The notes beneath the pieces are model-generated. The model searched no databases and was not told the DNA's origin. It saw only the letters and a program-made list of their open reading frames with translations. The translations under genes were made by a program, and so were the position numbers. Below, piece by piece: positions 50,466-63,000 of a DNA stretch of 64,000 nt. Location of the stretch: the NCBI GenBank assembly GCA_018881555.1, contig JACAXG010000025.1, forward strand, positions 7,013,899-7,077,898, written 5' to 3'. This DNA comes from Amblyornis subalaris (taxonomy: Eukaryota; Chordata; Aves; Passeriformes; Ptilonorhynchidae). Position 1 is the stretch's first letter. Each line of letters begins with the position of its first letter.

Positions 50466-51084
50466 AGGCTGCTTGTTTGAACAGCATCATCGATTACCTC
50501 AGATGGTTGCCAATTTAGGAGGTACCTAGAGAAGCCTTCCTACAGTAGTTTAGAAGAACTGCAGCTCAAAGCTGCTCTCTATTTTCTTACAAAAGGTGTA
50601 GTACAAGTGTTAGATGTTTTGTAAAATCATGTCTAGATTAGGACAGGAGACTGTTTCCGGTGGAATTCCTCTGTCAAACACACGGTGCCGTTCTCTGCAC
50701 AGCAGCAATAGCAGTCTGTAACTCCATGAGCTGACGTTCCCATGAGTTCTGTAGTGTTGCTTCNCTGCTCTGGCAGGGAAGTATTGTGGCTGTCTCTGCT
50801 CACACACCTCAGAGGCAAGTGCACAACACACAGCTCAGTGCAGACACACGTGTTGTTTTGAGAAACACAGTGTGTAAATATTGACTTTTTTTAAGACATT
50901 GATTTTTTNTTTGCCTTTTTGTTTCTTAAATTTCCACTTATGTAAGTTGAACAGATTTGCATAACTGTTTATTAACCAGATCTCTTTTTTAATGGTTTCT
51001 GTTAATGTATCCCCTTAATTGAGAAATTAGTGAAAATACTCCTGAGAATTCCTCCATTGGAATTGGTGTCGTGCACCCAGGCAT

Positions 51085-51107
51085 GTCTCTCTCTCTTTCT
51101 CTCTCAT
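51085..51107 (+). repeat. CT-rich microsatellite
   Basis: This is a short imperfect (CT)n tract with one TTT interruption in the inferred TSN 3' UTR. Confidence 0.75.
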
Positions 51108-51764
51108 TTTTTTCTTTCCTCCAAGATTTCAGTTACCAGGGAGAGCAAGGTTGTCTTAGACACCTGCTTTCTCTGTCTGGTGTTTGTTTTACTGACATGA
51201 GTAAATGCAGAGTTTCACATGATTTGCCTCAAGACCTCAGCGTAACCAATTTTTATGGTTTTTTATCTTAAAAGTTTTCCAAATAAGTATAAACAGATAA
51301 TNTGCAGTTAGTGTCTGAGTTATAACAACCTGTACAGGCCACAACTGTACCTGTGTCCTGGGATTAAAAAAAAACCAACACAAAACTGTAGTTTGTGTAG
51401 TAAAATGTTTGTATCTTCAGAAACTGGGAAGTTACTGCTTTCAAGTAATTGCATGTAAGGTTTTTGCAAACACCAACAGCCCCCTTCATGTGTGTAAGTG
51501 GACAGACTCATGTCTCCCCATGTGCTTGTTCTCTTTTCCTGAATGACTTTGAGTTTTGCCCTTCTCCTACTTCTGGTGGTGCAGGAGGGTTAAGGAGAAC
51601 AGCTGACTTTGTTAGGAGGAGGAATACTTCCAGAGGATAAACAGGAATGGTCGAGTTTATGTGGGGTTTGTTAGTGTTTCAGTTTGTTAGTGAAGATTTA
51701 CCACTGTGTGAGTTAGGAGTTGTTTAGTTTATTGGAAGAAAATGGCTTCTTACTTATTTTGGCC

Positions 51765-51770
51765 AATAAA
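51765..51770 (+). terminator. TSN: TSN poly(A) signal
   Basis: The canonical AATAAA within 'ggccaataaaagctg' lies 1.3 kb past the stop codon. A T-rich then TG-rich stretch follows within 50 nt ('ctgttctttgattttgg', 'ctgcctgttgtctg'), as expected for a cleavage site. Confidence 0.65.
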
Positions 51771-51790
51771 AGCTGTTCTTTGATTTTGGC

Positions 51791-54700
51791 CATTTGATAC
51801 CTCTGCCTGTTGTCTGATCATCTGCTGTTATTTGCTTCCCTTCTTGGGAGCCTGTTCTGAAACACCAGCATTTCAGTTAATCCTTCAGCTGTCCTTGGAC
51901 AATAATGGCGTTCCTCCCTTTGGCTGTAGCTGTTCACTGGTGTATTGCTAACACTGCCAAGTGCAGAGTCTAGCTGCAGACAGATTCCATAGGCCTTTTT
52001 TTAAAAATCATTTTTAATTTTGAGCAATTTTACCAAGTAAAACAGGAGAGCTATGGAGGAGTTTGTCATTACCAATCCAAAAGGTGGCACAATTTTCTTC
52101 AGAGCATCTCATGATCTTTCATGTTTGTCCTCATCCTTTGTATCTTGTGTCACTTAACTGGGGAGATGGTAGTATCCCTCTTTCACAGCTGAAGAAAATG
52201 AGGGTGTAACTTCCTGACCCCCATGGCAATGTAACGGCTTTCAAAGTATTTCTTTGTTCTTGCCCTGTGCCACTGTTTGCTCATTTCTCGACTTAACCCT
52301 GTGGAGGTGGGAGGAAGAAGGAGCTTAAGTCAGTTTTACTGCCAAACCAGAGANATGGGGTAAACCAACACCCTAAGGCTGTGCAGACAGCTGGTCACAC
52401 AGGAAATCCATGGGAGCAGGGGAAATGAAGAAGGGTTTCCTGAGCATCGGTTTGGTGTCTCTTGGGTTGGAGGACTCCTGGCATGCTGGACTGGAATGTG
52501 AGGCCATGTGGCAGGGCAGGTTTCTGGTTGCAGGGCAGGTGCTTGTTAAGGCTTTGTGTCACTTGTGTCCCAGGTGCTCCAGGTTTATTTGGTCATGCAG
52601 CAGGTCTGCTTCCTGACGTAGGACCCCGTGTGCCTAACGCGGCTTTTCGCTAGATCCCAGATCTGCCAGCTCTTGCATCTCTCTCTGGTTTCTGAGAGCT
52701 GGTGGAGANGGAGCAGTGCTGTGCCACAGGTGCAAGTACTGGGGGAGGGACAACTGGAAGAGCAAGGCTGTTACTTGGGGCTTTCAGAGGTGTGAGGTGT
52801 CGGATCCTCTGTGAAAAGCAGGGGCCCAAGAAAAAGACACTCAGTGTTGTGTTCCTGTTGGGTGTTTAGCACATACCTCGTTCTTTCCTGTTCTAGGTTT
52901 TGGGAGAGCCTGGCATCTTCCTCTGGAAAAGCATAGTTTGCAAGAGCCAGGCTGCACAGTGCATTCCCAAGCTGGGCCTGGAGAAGGGAAAAGAAAACCA
53001 CTAACTTTGACCCTAGGCTGCAGCAGGGGAAGAGGNGATGTGCTTTTGTAGATTCCTCTGCACCGAGGTAGCCGGTAGGACCTCGTGGCCTTGACAGTGA
53101 ATCTGCACATTACTCTGATCTTAAATGGTAAACTGTGTTCCCATTCCAGAGCTAGGAGCAGAGGGAGGAAGGGAAAAGCCAGGACTTGAGTAGGGAAGGG
53201 GGTCTCTCTTTTACGCTTCCCTCTTCCAGAGGGAATGGGAGCAGGGAATGGCAGTAAGCTGCAAGGACTGCAGAAGCTTGCTGGCTCATGATGAATCAGA
53301 TGCACTTGAACTCTGAACAAGTGACTCCTGTTGGTACTGAATGGGCTGTGCAGTGTGTGCTGGCAGCTGGGAGGGGAGTGAGTCAGCGCAGGAGCACTGG
53401 AGAGTCTGANTCAACATCCAGCACGGCTGTTCCCTGAGCCACTTCAGCCTCAAGTGTGTTCCCGGGAGTGCTCTCTTGGATCGTCTTTGTATTCAGTCAC
53501 TTGTTTGTTTGGTTTTTTCCCATCTTGATGTCATTTCTGTGGGTTTTCTTTATTTCAGTAAAAAGGGCACTTAAATAGTTGATTAACTGCTCTTTATTTA
53601 TAGCCCTGTCTGTTCAAGCCCAGCAGATCAATGAAAGTGCTGACCTGAAACAGTTTGGGAAGCGGGGNTGAGGGATGCAGAATAGACCTTGGGGCTGGCT
53701 CTTGAACTGGGCTCTGCCTGCTGGAATTGATTAACTGCAGCCAGTCCAGCCACCTCTTTAAACTGGCACTTGTTAAAGGACACGTTATCACCTCCAGTCT
53801 GCCCTTTTCTGGTGCCAGCAAACGTCTTTGTGCAGTGAGCTGGATCAAGGAACTGATTTAGCTGAAACAATCTTTATTTTTCAGCAGTGTTTGCTCTCAA
53901 TCTGGTGCATCACACAGTCCCCCCTCCCTGGTGTGCCAGTGTGGAGGGAGGCTTTTTCCTCTCCCTGAGGGGCCAGCTTTCAGTATTCTCTGCTGTAACA
54001 TTCTGTGGTAAATGGTTTGATTTTTCTTGCAGTAATTTAACTCCTTCCCATATTGTTAGGATTGCCAAGGATTTCCTCTCTGGGTAAATGATCTGCCTTC
54101 ATTTCACTGCAAAGTGAAGACTTCTGTGCTACAGAGTCTCTGTCACGTTTTTCAGCCAGCAAGGTCATTACACACAAAGGCAAGGGTAGCAGAAAGTGAC
54201 CGTGGATGACTCCAGGGGTCTGTGTGTGTATGCTAACCCATCACCCATCTGCAGTCTATTTTCTCTTGTTCAAGTGCTGTCACTGGATGCTGCAGTGCAG
54301 CTATACTAAAGAGTGTGTAGGGGTTGTTCAGAGACTCCTCCCTGCTGAATTCATGGGGTGCCGTGAAATGTTTGATTTTGAAAGGAAGAGCCCTATATGG
54401 TTTGTTTCACCTGTCTGTGTGTTGTGGGTCAGGNGTGAGTTAGGTATGATGGGCATCTCCTTGCAGGTTTCATTGCCTGTTTGCACTTCTGGCTTGCACT
54501 GGTGNGTCAGCACTGGGGGCTTGCCCTGCCCAAGGAGAACATGGCTGTCCTAAAACCAGCCCTTTCTGAAAAGGAGGAATACACTCCTTGTCTGAGTGCT
54601 TGTTCACCTGCACATTCACACCATGGTGTACAAATGTCTAACCTGCTTCTGCTGGGAAAAAAGTGAGAGACTGAGCCCTGCAAGAGCACTCTGCTCCCCA

Positions 54701-57700
54701 GGAAGCCACCTGGCTCCCAGCCCTGTAGAGAGAGTGGGCTGGCTGCTTCCAGGGCCTTGTGCAGCTTGCACAGGCTTCTGTCAAGTCTGACAACCACCAC
54801 AGCCTGTTGGAGACTTCAACAGGAACTACAGAAAGCCTTAAGGGAAGAAAAAGACAGAGATTTCAGCCCTTGTGAAATGGTCCAGGGCTATAAAGACCTT
54901 GTGCTCTTTGCATGGTTTGGTTACCCCTGCCATCAGTCATGGGATCTGCTCTGTGACTTTCTTGTGACCTCCAGGCTTGCTGCTCCCATCTGCCAGCCCC
55001 GCCCACAACACTGGGAGACATGCTTGATGCAGGTCCTCCCAGGGATGAGACACTGGCACTGCAAGGGAAGTTCCTGTNCTAGGAGAGAAGGGTTCAAAGG
55101 CCCCTGGGCCTCCACTGCAAACAAATCCTTTGCCCAGTTCCATGCAGAGAACCTTCCCTGAGTGGGCTGTTTGCAGGCTGGGTATTCTCAACTGCAGTCG
55201 AGATCATTTCTGAGGGACACAAAGCCTGCACAGGTGGAGATCACACTGGGGCAGGATTTGAGCTGGAGAGTTTTAAATTATTATCATTATGTTAATCCTT
55301 GCTAATGGATCTAGAGCCTAATGCCAGCTTTTCAACTCTTTCCAGCTCAGTAACTGAGCCAAGCCTGGGNAGAGACCGGTGCTGGAGGATGCTCTGCCTG
55401 TGTTCTGATTCCCCCAGATTGTTCTTCCATCTCTGTTGAAGAACAGGAACTGTGTTCCTATTGCTCAACTTTTCCATCATGTTGTAAAGGTTTCCCTTAG
55501 GGGATTGCCTCCAGCTTCCCAAGGGAGGTGTATTCTTTTCTAATGAGTGCCCTTAGGTCTTGCCTGGAGGTTTTGGGCTGTACAATGTTAGTTTAAAAAC
55601 TTTTTTCATTGCTTGTACTTATGTCCAGTCAGATTGCTCTTCTGCAGCAGCCCATGAGAAACAAGGCAGTTCCTTCGTCCACCTGATCAGTGAGACTTTT
55701 TGCTCCATCATACACTGCAGTGACAGGTCACTCAAAAATGACAGTGAGAACTTTGAATATTTATCTGATCTCTGGGACAACAGTTTCCTCCATTGCTTTT
55801 GGTTCCAGTTTTTTCCAATTTCAAGTCAGAGAATGCCAGCCTAGTTCCAGCTAAATCTCACCAGTTCCCCAGCATGCATCTGAGGAGACATGGCTGACAT
55901 CACAAAATGAGAGTTACTACAGCTGCCTCATCCATGAGCCCTGAAGGGATCTTTGACGTGGTGCTAGAAGGTTTAAACTATTTTCCCTTAAAACATGTCA
56001 GGGACAGGCAAGACAGTGCAAGATTCACCAGAATTTCCTGCTGGGGAAAAAAAANCATTATTCCTGGGACTTCTGCTGCATTATAAATTCACATGCAGCA
56101 AAGTCAGGAGATCTGAGATGATCTCAGAGCTTTTGTCAGGATTTGGGATGTGCTGAGGTCAATCTCTCAGTCTCCAGTGACAGCTACATCAGCTTCTTGC
56201 TGCCAGACCAAAGCCGGTTCTCCCTTTCAGAAGTGTTCTTGATTGTATAGTGGAGACCCACACTGAATGCCCCCTTCCCATCTGCATTTCTGTCAAGGAC
56301 AACCAGGAAAGTACAAGGATACCATACAGGAGAAGAACTCTGTTCACAAAAGCAGAAGTCTTTGCCCTCTAAGGTATTTGCTCTTCATCTCGTGTTTTTT
56401 TCAGGCTTTCCCACCCAGCATCGTGACTCATAAAGGAGCTATTCTTTCTTTCCTTNGGACCTGAGCTCACAGGGGGCTCTTAATCCAGTTGTTTTGTCTT
56501 CTTGTGTGTTTGCCTTTGGAGCTCACAACTACATGGACTCTATAAATAAAGACTGCCTTTTGTTGTTTTCCTGGTAAATGATCAGAAAGGCTTATACTAA
56601 ATTCTTATTAAAGGTCATTTTTGAGTTCTGATAAATCAAGGGAGTAACCAACCTTCTTTTTTTTCCCCTGACAAGGGGTACTCCCAGAAAGGTCTGCTGG
56701 GTAAGTTCAGTGGGCAGGAGTCTTGAAAAGTAATCTTAGTATTGTCAGTCATGACAATGAGAGGCATAAAAATATTACGGAGTCCTAGGACTGGGAGCTT
56801 GGAACAAGTAATTGCTTTCTTGGCTTGCAGACAACCCTGTTCCCAAGTACCCTGGGTTATACTAGCATTTTGTCAGTTTATTAATCAGAAATGGAAAAAG
56901 TACAGCACAACTAATCCCCACGGCTGCCAAGTAAGATGTGTACACGTGATAATGAAAGACTTGGAACTTCCCAGGAGAAAGATCATCTAGTTCAGAAAGG
57001 TGCCTGAGGATTATGGAAATCTACTGCCTTGTCAGTTTGCTGACACTCCTGGCCCTTCCTGTGCTGCCTCACCCCCCATGCCACAGGCTCTCACAGGGCC
57101 ACAAGGATTCTTCCCTGCTCATGTTCCCTTTCCACACCTGTAATTTACAGGCAGGCTCTGCACACACCGGATATATAAAAGGAGCACGTGTGTGTTGGAA
57201 GCACCACCTCTGTCTAGTCTGACAGGTTCAACAATCCCACTGTCACTTCCCACAGCAGGCTGTCCCAGATCAAAGGACTTGTACTGTTCCCTGGCCGCAG
57301 GATTTTTAGGACAGGGTTACAGCACCAAGTACACGTCCTGCTCGTACCTCAATACCCTGTGATTATTTACAAACCTTCTTCTGGGGAGAGTTTGTCTGGT
57401 TCAGAGGAAATAGGCCATGATTACAGGAGCCTGGCAGGCAGGTGCTTCCTGTGATACCTAGAAAACCCTTAATCTGACAAATTGAACAATCAGCCAAACA
57501 CAAGATTGATGCTAAATATCAGACCTTTTACGTACACTTATTGTTCTCTAACCTTTTTGAACAGCCAGGCTGGCTGAAGGTATCTTGATTTAAAGATATG
57601 ACTATACAAACGGTCCACGGCTGGTTTCAAGCATGAATTGATGTGGAGAAAATCACTGTGCTGGAAAGTAATTGAAAACTTCCCAGAACACAGCAGCTTT

Positions 57701-60041
57701 GTGTGGCTGTGAAAGCCACTCGCTGTTTGGATAAATTAGGCTGTTACACTTACTGTACCTATGCCTTCCCTTGTCAGAGGTGCCTTGGAGTAATGAAGAG
57801 AAGGTGGCTGTGCCACTGTGATCTTGGGAGAGAAGACAAGGGTGCTACAAGCTGTTGCTTTTTGCATGTGAGGTGAATGGGGCTTGAAGGCTCATAGATG
57901 AGATCTGTCCTGACAGCGTAAGAGAAATCTTCCTCCAGCAGCTGCTCTGCTCAGGCATCCATCTCTNTGAAAAACAAACAGCAGACTAAAAGCTATGCCT
58001 CGTGCTCTTCACTGGCTGCTCAGTGCATATTTTGGGGGAACAAACAGTTTATTGTCTAGCAACTAGAAAGAGCTGGAAGGAATTCCAGCTCACCTGAGGG
58101 AGCCAGGCTGCTGCCCTAACAATCATTTTGACAGCTATGGCTCGCTACAGAGCTCAGCCCTGTGCGGCCACGCTCACATCTTGGGTACCCTCCAGATGAT
58201 GCAAATCCTCCCATTTCCTCAAGGACAAAAGGAAGCACTAAAAAGCTGGATGGTGCAGATGAAGAGAAAATACAGACAGTAGGTACATGTGTCTGCCTCA
58301 GTGCCCGGAGCAGTGCAACAAGCCCTGGCAGCTGTGGCCAGAGGACAAAGCATGGGGCACGGTTTGAGGCCTGCTCAGGTGTTGGGTCAGTGGTGACTTT
58401 ACAAGACTAGGGCTACCTTTGTGAAAGTGGCTTCTGTCTGCCTTCATGTGTTGCCCTTCGATGCTGGTTGATCTCTGAAGAAATACGCAAATATAGCTTG
58501 CGTGAATCCCGCTGTGAAATAAATGCCTGTAACAAAAATATTTTGTTGGTCGTGAATAATACTGATTGGCTTTGTCTTTACCCTGTGGGCCTGAAAGAAC
58601 ATTTACAGGCTGTCCTCCCAGATCCATGAACCAAAATTTAGGCTCCTTTTATTTAGCCTCTGGGCTGAAATCTGGCCTTTGCTGTGTAAGTCACAACATG
58701 ACATTTGCAAAGCAGCGGTCAGGGGTAACGTCAGGCTGAAAAGGTTAAACTCTGTTTGCCTTTTTACCATTGTTCAGCTTCGAGTCATTTCCCAGCTGAG
58801 GAACTGAGAGAGGCTGGACCTTACGGGGGAGTTCTTTGTGGCCTCAGTTTTGGCTCTCACGTCTGGTGCACGGGGGCCCGACCTGCCCAGGCAGGACAGC
58901 AGCCAGAGCAAAAGAGTTTGTGCCAGTCTCTTGTTGTCTAGTGAGAATCTGAGTAGCAGGTTTGTACCATTCTCCCAGCCTCATTTGGAGTAGCCCTGAA
59001 TTCTGTTCAAGGGATCCACGGAGCACATGTAGGCATATTGCTCATCTGAATGCCACGCACAATAAGTGAAATATATACTCCAGAATACAAATATTAAAAA
59101 AAATACCCACCTAAGGTAATGGAAACGTAATTATTAAAACCTTTTATGTTACTCTACAATACAATGTAAATTGTTCCTTTCAATTAAATTTTGAAATACA
59201 CTAGATTACATCATTTAAATAATTGCAAACTCTTAAATTCACTATCAGTGGTAGCAGAGCTGTATTTACATATACTTCTGAGATATTTCAGATGCAGCAT
59301 TATGTTCCAGTCCCTAAGTCAGTTAAATAACAGACTTTCACTGGGGGTGTGCTGCTCTTCCACAGGTTCTACACATATGTGGGGTGTATGTGTCAGAGAG
59401 CAAGAACTCCTTTCATTTATGTTTGCTTTTTTCTTTTTTTTTTTTTTTGCTGTGTGCATGCAGCTGAATCTGAGCAAATTGATACCTACTTGATTTGGAT
59501 TAAAGATGAAAAGCCTTTCTTTTTAAACAAGTGTTTTGAGTGAATATACAGAGGTGAATAATGAAATACAGTCCTTAGGAGTAGTGGTGGAAAACAATTT
59601 TCTCCAGCTTTCATCCTCTATTGCATAATACTGCACCTAATTTTGCTAGAGTACCCTGACTTTACCTAATGCTGATGAAATATAGTCAATAGCGGAAACC
59701 TCTCTCATTGTCAAGACTGGCTTTCAACACAATCCATGCAATGGCAAGCATCATACATCATTCTCCTGCAGTGCAATATTAACAAGTTAAACAGAACTAT
59801 CCTTCAGTGATATACTTCTGTAGGGGAGCCCATCTCTGTATATACATGAGCCACAAACTGTTCTGAGTCCAGAGGCTGTAGACCAGCATCAGCATCAGGC
59901 TGTGGTGTTTGCTTCCTGTGCTGTTAAGTCTTTGGGGGTCAGGCTCCTCCCCATGTTGTCCATGGAGCAAGTTCAGGCCACGGGGGCTCTTGATGGTCTT
60001 TGCATGTGGCACCGGTCAAGCCCAGCCTGCCCGTGCAGGGC
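51791..60041. other. Intergenic region between TSN and the RhoGEF gene
   Basis: This 8.2 kb between two convergent genes includes the undefined 3' UTR of the RhoGEF gene at its right end. No ORF resembles a known protein. I see a 9-bp inverted repeat at 58070-58091 and T-runs near 59431-59449. An AT-rich segment lies at 59.04-59.22 kb. An AATAAA on the minus strand near 58650 could end the RhoGEF transcript, but it is 1.4 kb away. No other repeat was assigned. Confidence 0.55.
58070..58091. repeat. Small inverted repeat
   Basis: The arms gagctggaa and ttccagctc are perfect reverse complements separated by 4 bp. This could form a small hairpin. There is no surrounding gene or terminator context, so it may be chance. 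Confidence 0.5.
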
Positions 60042-63000
60042 TCAGGGCCTGGTGTGAGGAGTGCTGATCATGATGTTGGGCAGCGCGTTCCGCCGCTTCT
60101 TCCAGGAGCCCAGCTCCCTGGAGTAGCGCCGGATCTGCCGGAACCAGTGGTGAGTCCGTGCCCGGTCGCTGTCCCGGAACACAAACGCCTCCCGCCTGAT
60201 CTCAATGAGTTCAAAGGTGTCGTCGCAGTCGGGATCAGTGGAGACGATGCAGTTACTCAGCCTCAAGGGCTCCCTGAGCAAATGGAACTTCCCGTTATTT
60301 TTGTCCCTGATGAGTACCAGCACGGCATCCTTCACAGGCCCTGGCTCGGCTGATTCCAGGCTGGACTCGGACACACGCTTCATGTTCACNAGGAGAAGGA
60401 CCTGCATGTTCTGGAACTTCAGGGTCTTGCTGCCTTTCTTCACCCACTGGCCGTCGGGGGGCTGGGCCAGCTGCAGAGACCCCTCCATCACAAACCGCGT
60501 TTCCTCCCGCAGCCAGCCGACAGTTTTGAGGGCGGTTTCTCTCATCTCAATGTTGATGACTTCCCTCTTCTTCTTGCTGTCCTGGCGAAAGGACCGGAGG
60601 GTCCACGTGTTCCCCTCCTGCTTGGTTTTCATGTTGATGTGCTCCAGGTGGGACTCGATGCGGCTCTTGGCCTCCCGCAGGCTGCCGTGGTCTGGGTGGT
60701 ACTCNGTGGTGGCCTTGATGATCCTGCTGAGCAGCAGGGGGTACTTGGTGACCCTTTGCAAAGGGGCCATCAGGAAGGACCTCAAGTTCATCCGCCGCAG
60801 TGCTGTGTTGTCATTCTGGGAGACATTGAGGAATATTCTGCAGGGATTTAAGAAGACAGGATGAAATAGTGGTTTTTCTGCCAGCAGATGCTGCAATCCT
60901 AAATGCAAATGAACAGCGTGGTGCTGACAGCTGCTGGGCACTGCAGCCCCCCCCAGTTTTAGCAACCTTGTGAATTCTGTCTTCTCAAAGACTAACTACC
61001 ATTTCTGCAGCTATGCTCAGCTGCAAAATCCTGATGAGCTGCCGGGGACACTTGCACATAACATCTTAGCAGTCTTCTATTAGATGGTAAAATAGCAAGG
61101 GTGTGATCTTTCTCTGGTACCTGCTGACGTACATGTGAGGCAGATACATCAGTTTGTATCAGATTACATCAATTTGTAGTACCTTTCATCATTAGATTAC
61201 AAAGCATATTAAACAAGAATTTGGCTGAACAGTGGAAAGAGAAATCACTCGCCTGACATTGCCCAACGGAACAAGGCTAGGAATAGGAACCAAATTCAAG
61301 TCACGTGTGCCACAAAGTGGCTTTCTGCAGTGGAAATCCAGCCTGGGCTCCAGCAAGGGGACTGAGAGCTGTTCTCATCTGAGTATTGGTTGGTGACAGT
61401 TCAGTGCAGTGGGCGGCAGTGGGCAGACACTGCTACCACAAAACACAGGGTACAGCTGGGAACCAACTGGTTGCCTTAGTGGAGATATCAAGGACTAGAA
61501 TATGTTTTTTAGAATAAATTACTGTCCTCACCCCAAGAGGGAGCAGCGATAACTGAAGAACATTAGCATCAAACTTTGATCAAGTTGGGCTGGCAAAGGC
61601 TTCATCCTCAGACTGGTGCCTTTCTGTCCCCAAAGCCTGGATGAATATGCTCATCCCCTTTCTCACCTGAGCAACTCCTTCTCCTTCTCCAGCGCGTTGA
61701 GCATATTCACAGAGGAGGACTGCTGAAGACAATAGGTCTGGAAGGCTGGCAGCATGTTCACAAATTCCAGGAATATTTCTCCGATGCACACGGTCATCAG
61801 GTCATCGTCCCCCTGTAATTAGGCAATAGAGCCCTGCTTGGTTAGCTCAGGAGAGGCACAGCAATAGGGCCTGCATTCAGTCCTCAGCATGAACCTGCTG
61901 CAGGATCTGTGAGCACCAGACTAAAAGTGGAGCTGAGCTCACCCTTCCNGGAGGAAAGGCAGTCCCTGCAGGTCCAGGGGGGAAGCAGTGCTGGTGGAAG
62001 TTAAGGAAAGCTGGTCTAACTGCTTGCTTTTCCACACACAAGGAGCTGTCTTCTCTCCTCCTGTGAGCTCACCAGAGCCAGCTCACCAGAGCAAGGGCTC
62101 NAATGCCAGAGTGAGACTCCTAGTCAAGAGGGTGTATTGCAGCCCCACAGTCTTATTTCTGTTTTTCTGCCCTCTAACCACCATGCCAGCGGGGAAGGAA
62201 AGCTCCTTGTGCGAGGCAGGGTGCATCAGCAGAAGCAGCCATACACAGAGCCGTAGAACAGGCAGCAGCCTGCACTGCCTGGCCCCACAGCCAGCCTAGA
62301 GCCAAGCTGCAGTAAACTGCAAGCCAAGGCAAACACAGCCAAGCCAGCATGAAGCCAGCCAGCTCAGGGCTGCAAGAGCATGGCCCAAGAGACAGAGCAA
62401 GCTGAGCTTTGTGCTCCCATGATCACATTCTGACCAGCATCCAGGCTAACTGNCCTAAAGCTAACTTTGGTAATGGGACCATTGAGACCTGTTAATGGGG
62501 TAAATGAGCAAGAGTGCTGATGTCAGTGGCATCACCATAGCACAGAGAGGCCAGAAGCTGTGACCTGGCACAGGGCTACTGAAATCACTATAGCAGAGGG
62601 AGCAAGGGATGAGATAGGTGATAGCTGACCGTAACCCAGGAGTCCTACCTCCTGCTCCTCTCCTCCTATGCTGCCCCACTAATACAAAACCTATTCCAGT
62701 CTGCCCAGTCTGGCCCCTTTAGAGGGCAGACACAGCATCATACCTGGTCAAAGGCCTGATCGATCTCTTCCTGCAGTATCTCCAGGAAGTTCTCGTTGAG
62801 GTCGATGAGCTCCTGGATGTTGCTGAAGATGCCCTGGAGCTGCTCCTGGCTCAGCAGCCCAGCCGCCTGCATGGGGAGGTAGAACTCCTCTTTGATAATG
62901 CGCAGGTCCTCTCCATAGCTGGCCTCTGTGTTGACAAACTCCAGCACAGACTCCTTGCGCTCTGTCCTGCGCTTGCGGCACTTCTCGCAGAGGTCAGCCC

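Larger units (their letters stand above)
50466..51790 (+). other. TSN: TSN 3' untranslated region (inferred)
   Basis: About 1.3 kb of AT- and T-rich sequence follows the TSN stop codon without splice signals. It includes a CT-rich microsatellite at 51085-51107 (tctctctctctttctctctc-like). It runs up to the AATAAA at 51765-51770, which is followed by T/G-rich sequence. The end point is inferred from that hexamer. Confidence 0.6.

Noticed and set aside
56935..57010. Possible antisense CR1 tail ('gatcatctagttcag')
   Set aside because: The match is limited to one short block and the flanks do not fit, so it was not listed as a repeat.
60000..60864. Plus-strand open frames of 117 and 219 codons at the RhoGEF last exon
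   Set aside because: They are antisense shadows of the conserved DH-PH coding exon on the minus strand.
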